Below are positions 4,837 to 5,736 of a stretch of 5,736 nucleotides of DNA, in pieces. The first letter of the stretch is position 1. The number at the start of each line of letters is the position of its first letter. The stretch spans positions 1 to 5,736 of the forward strand of contig JAFYUG010000111.1 in NCBI GenBank assembly GCA_017558545.1, read 5' to 3'. A program made the translations under genes and the position numbers. Below the pieces are notes generated by a model, which made no database searches, had not been told where the DNA came from, and worked only from the letters and a program-made list of their open reading frames with translations. The stretch comes from Oscillospiraceae bacterium (GTDB lineage: Bacteria; Bacillota; Clostridia; Oscillospirales; Oscillospiraceae).

Positions 4837-5736
4837 ATGGAAAACTTCCTTGTGAGTTCCTTTTTGAAAATTCTCAATATGAGCATGACGGCATCCTATA
4901 TTATCATAGCCGTTATAATTGCCAGATTTCTGCTGGGTAAAGCGCCCAAGAAATATTCCTATGCATTATGGACTGCGGCAGCATTTCGACTTGTCTGTCC
5001 TGTTAGCTTTAAGTCGGTCATATCAATATTTTCACTGAAGCCTTTTAATATCCCTGTTGAGGATGTCAATGCCGGCTCTCAGGCGGGAGAGATAGTACAT
5101 TTTCCCGAAAACTTTGAATATATGGCTCAGCCGGAGATACAAACAGGTATTCCGGCTCTCGACCCGGTGGTTAACGGCTCTCTGCCTGCGGCCACACCGA
5201 TGACCAGCGCGAACCCGATTCAGATATGGGAATTTGTGGGAGCGATAGTGTGGGTGATCGGCATAGTGATTTTGCTTGCAGTAAGTCTTGTAAGTCTGCT
5301 GAGGCTTTGCAGCAGACTCAAAACGGCAACTGTGCTCAATGGCAATGTGCGGCAGAGCGAAAATGTGCGAAGCCCCTTTATTATCGGTCTATTTAATCCG
5401 ATAATTTATATTCCCTATGGCGTTGAAGAACCCGCCTTGACTTATGTACTAGCCCATGAGCGGGCGCATATTAAACGGGGGGATCATATTATTCGTATAC
5501 TGTCGTGGCTTGTTTTGTGCCTTCATTGGTTCAACCCACTTGCGTGGTTGGCCTTTTACCTTATGGGACGGGATATGGAGCTAAGCTGCGATGAGAAGGT
5601 GCTGGCGAAAATGAGGGATAGAGCGGGCTATTCTGAAACCCTACTGTCATTTTCCTGCCGCCGACGTTTTCCTGCGCCTACACCTTTGGCCTTCGGCGAG
5701 AGCAGTGTGGGACGAAGAATTAAAAACGCTCTTAAA
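4837..5736 (+). CDS. M56 family (BlaR1/MecR1-type) membrane metallopeptidase, 3' truncated by window edge
   Basis: The frame stays open for 300 codons to the window end. Start ATG 4837 has AAGGAGG (4821-4827) 9 nt upstream, inside the end of the repressor gene, indicating coupled translation. Predicted membrane helices lie at about residues 10-29, 42-60, 133-153 and 218-238, the four-helix BlaR1 layout, with a hydrophilic loop of about 70 residues between helices 2 and 3. The zinc protease motif HERAH (H207, E208, H211) falls between helices 3 and 4 in the context VLAHERAHIKRGDH. The downstream motif ELSCDE (248-253) supplies the likely third ligand, and the family-typical FGE (near 286-288) with V..RI.N follows. 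In BlaR1 an external sensor domain after the last helix detects beta-lactam and triggers cleavage of the repressor. That part lies beyond the window, so the signal sensed cannot be stated; M56 proteins with other or no sensor domains are common. Confidence 0.93.
   Translation, partial: MENFLVSSFLKILNMSMTASYIIIAVIIARFLLGKAPKKYSYALWTAAAFRLVCPVSFKSVISIFSLKPFNIPVEDVNAGSQAGEIVHFPENFEYMAQPEIQTGIPALDPVVNGSLPAATPMTSANPIQIWEFVGAIVWVIGIVILLAVSLVSLLRLCSRLKTATVLNGNVRQSENVRSPFIIGLFNPIIYIPYGVEEPALTYVLAHERAHIKRGDHIIRILSWLVLCLHWFNPLAWLAFYLMGRDMELSCDEKVLAKMRDRAGYSETLLSFSCRRRFPAPTPLAFGESSVGRRIKNALK

Overview
The window looks like chromosomal DNA from a spore-forming, anaerobe-type Firmicute (class Clostridia, possibly a Ruminococcaceae/Oscillospiraceae-like lineage). 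This is inferred from moderate GC content, strong AAGGAGG-type ribosome binding sites, TTGACA/TTGCCA-type promoters, a PASTA kinase–rsgA pair, a DUF3794+LysM spore-morphogenesis protein and a BlaI/M56 regulatory pair. All supported genes are on the + strand. No rRNA, tRNA, CRISPR array or mobile element was seen.

Region 1 (1-1718): the 3' end of a PrkC-type Ser/Thr kinase (transmembrane helix plus three PASTA domains) is followed 2 nt later by rsgA, the circularly permuted ribosome-assembly GTPase. A strong intrinsic terminator directly after rsgA closes this operon. In many Firmicutes rpe follows rsgA; here it does not.

Region 2 (1719-3448): a tiny two-helix membrane protein, whose likely GTG start abuts the terminator T-run, is followed by a 499-aa DUF3794/SPOCS + LysM protein. 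The latter resembles SipL of Clostridioides difficile (functional counterpart of Bacillus SpoVID), which helps assemble SpoIVA and the coat around the forespore.

Region 3 (3449-4358): yebC, a YebC/PmpR-family protein, has its own good sigma-A promoter and a perfect 14-bp terminator hairpin, so it appears to be a single-gene unit.

Region 4 (4395-5736): a BlaI/MecI-type repressor and an M56 (BlaR1/MecR1-type) membrane metalloprotease form a tight two-gene operon. The promoter is covered by two near-identical GTCTA-N6-TAGAC dyads, the expected architecture of an autorepressed signal-and-cleave switch. The M56 gene runs off the right edge, so its sensor end is not visible.

Most of this is recognisable core or sporulation gene content. 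I see no strong evidence of a wholly new system. The points most worth a second look are the terminator/small-ORF overlap at 1668-1883 and the operator pair at 4406-4451.
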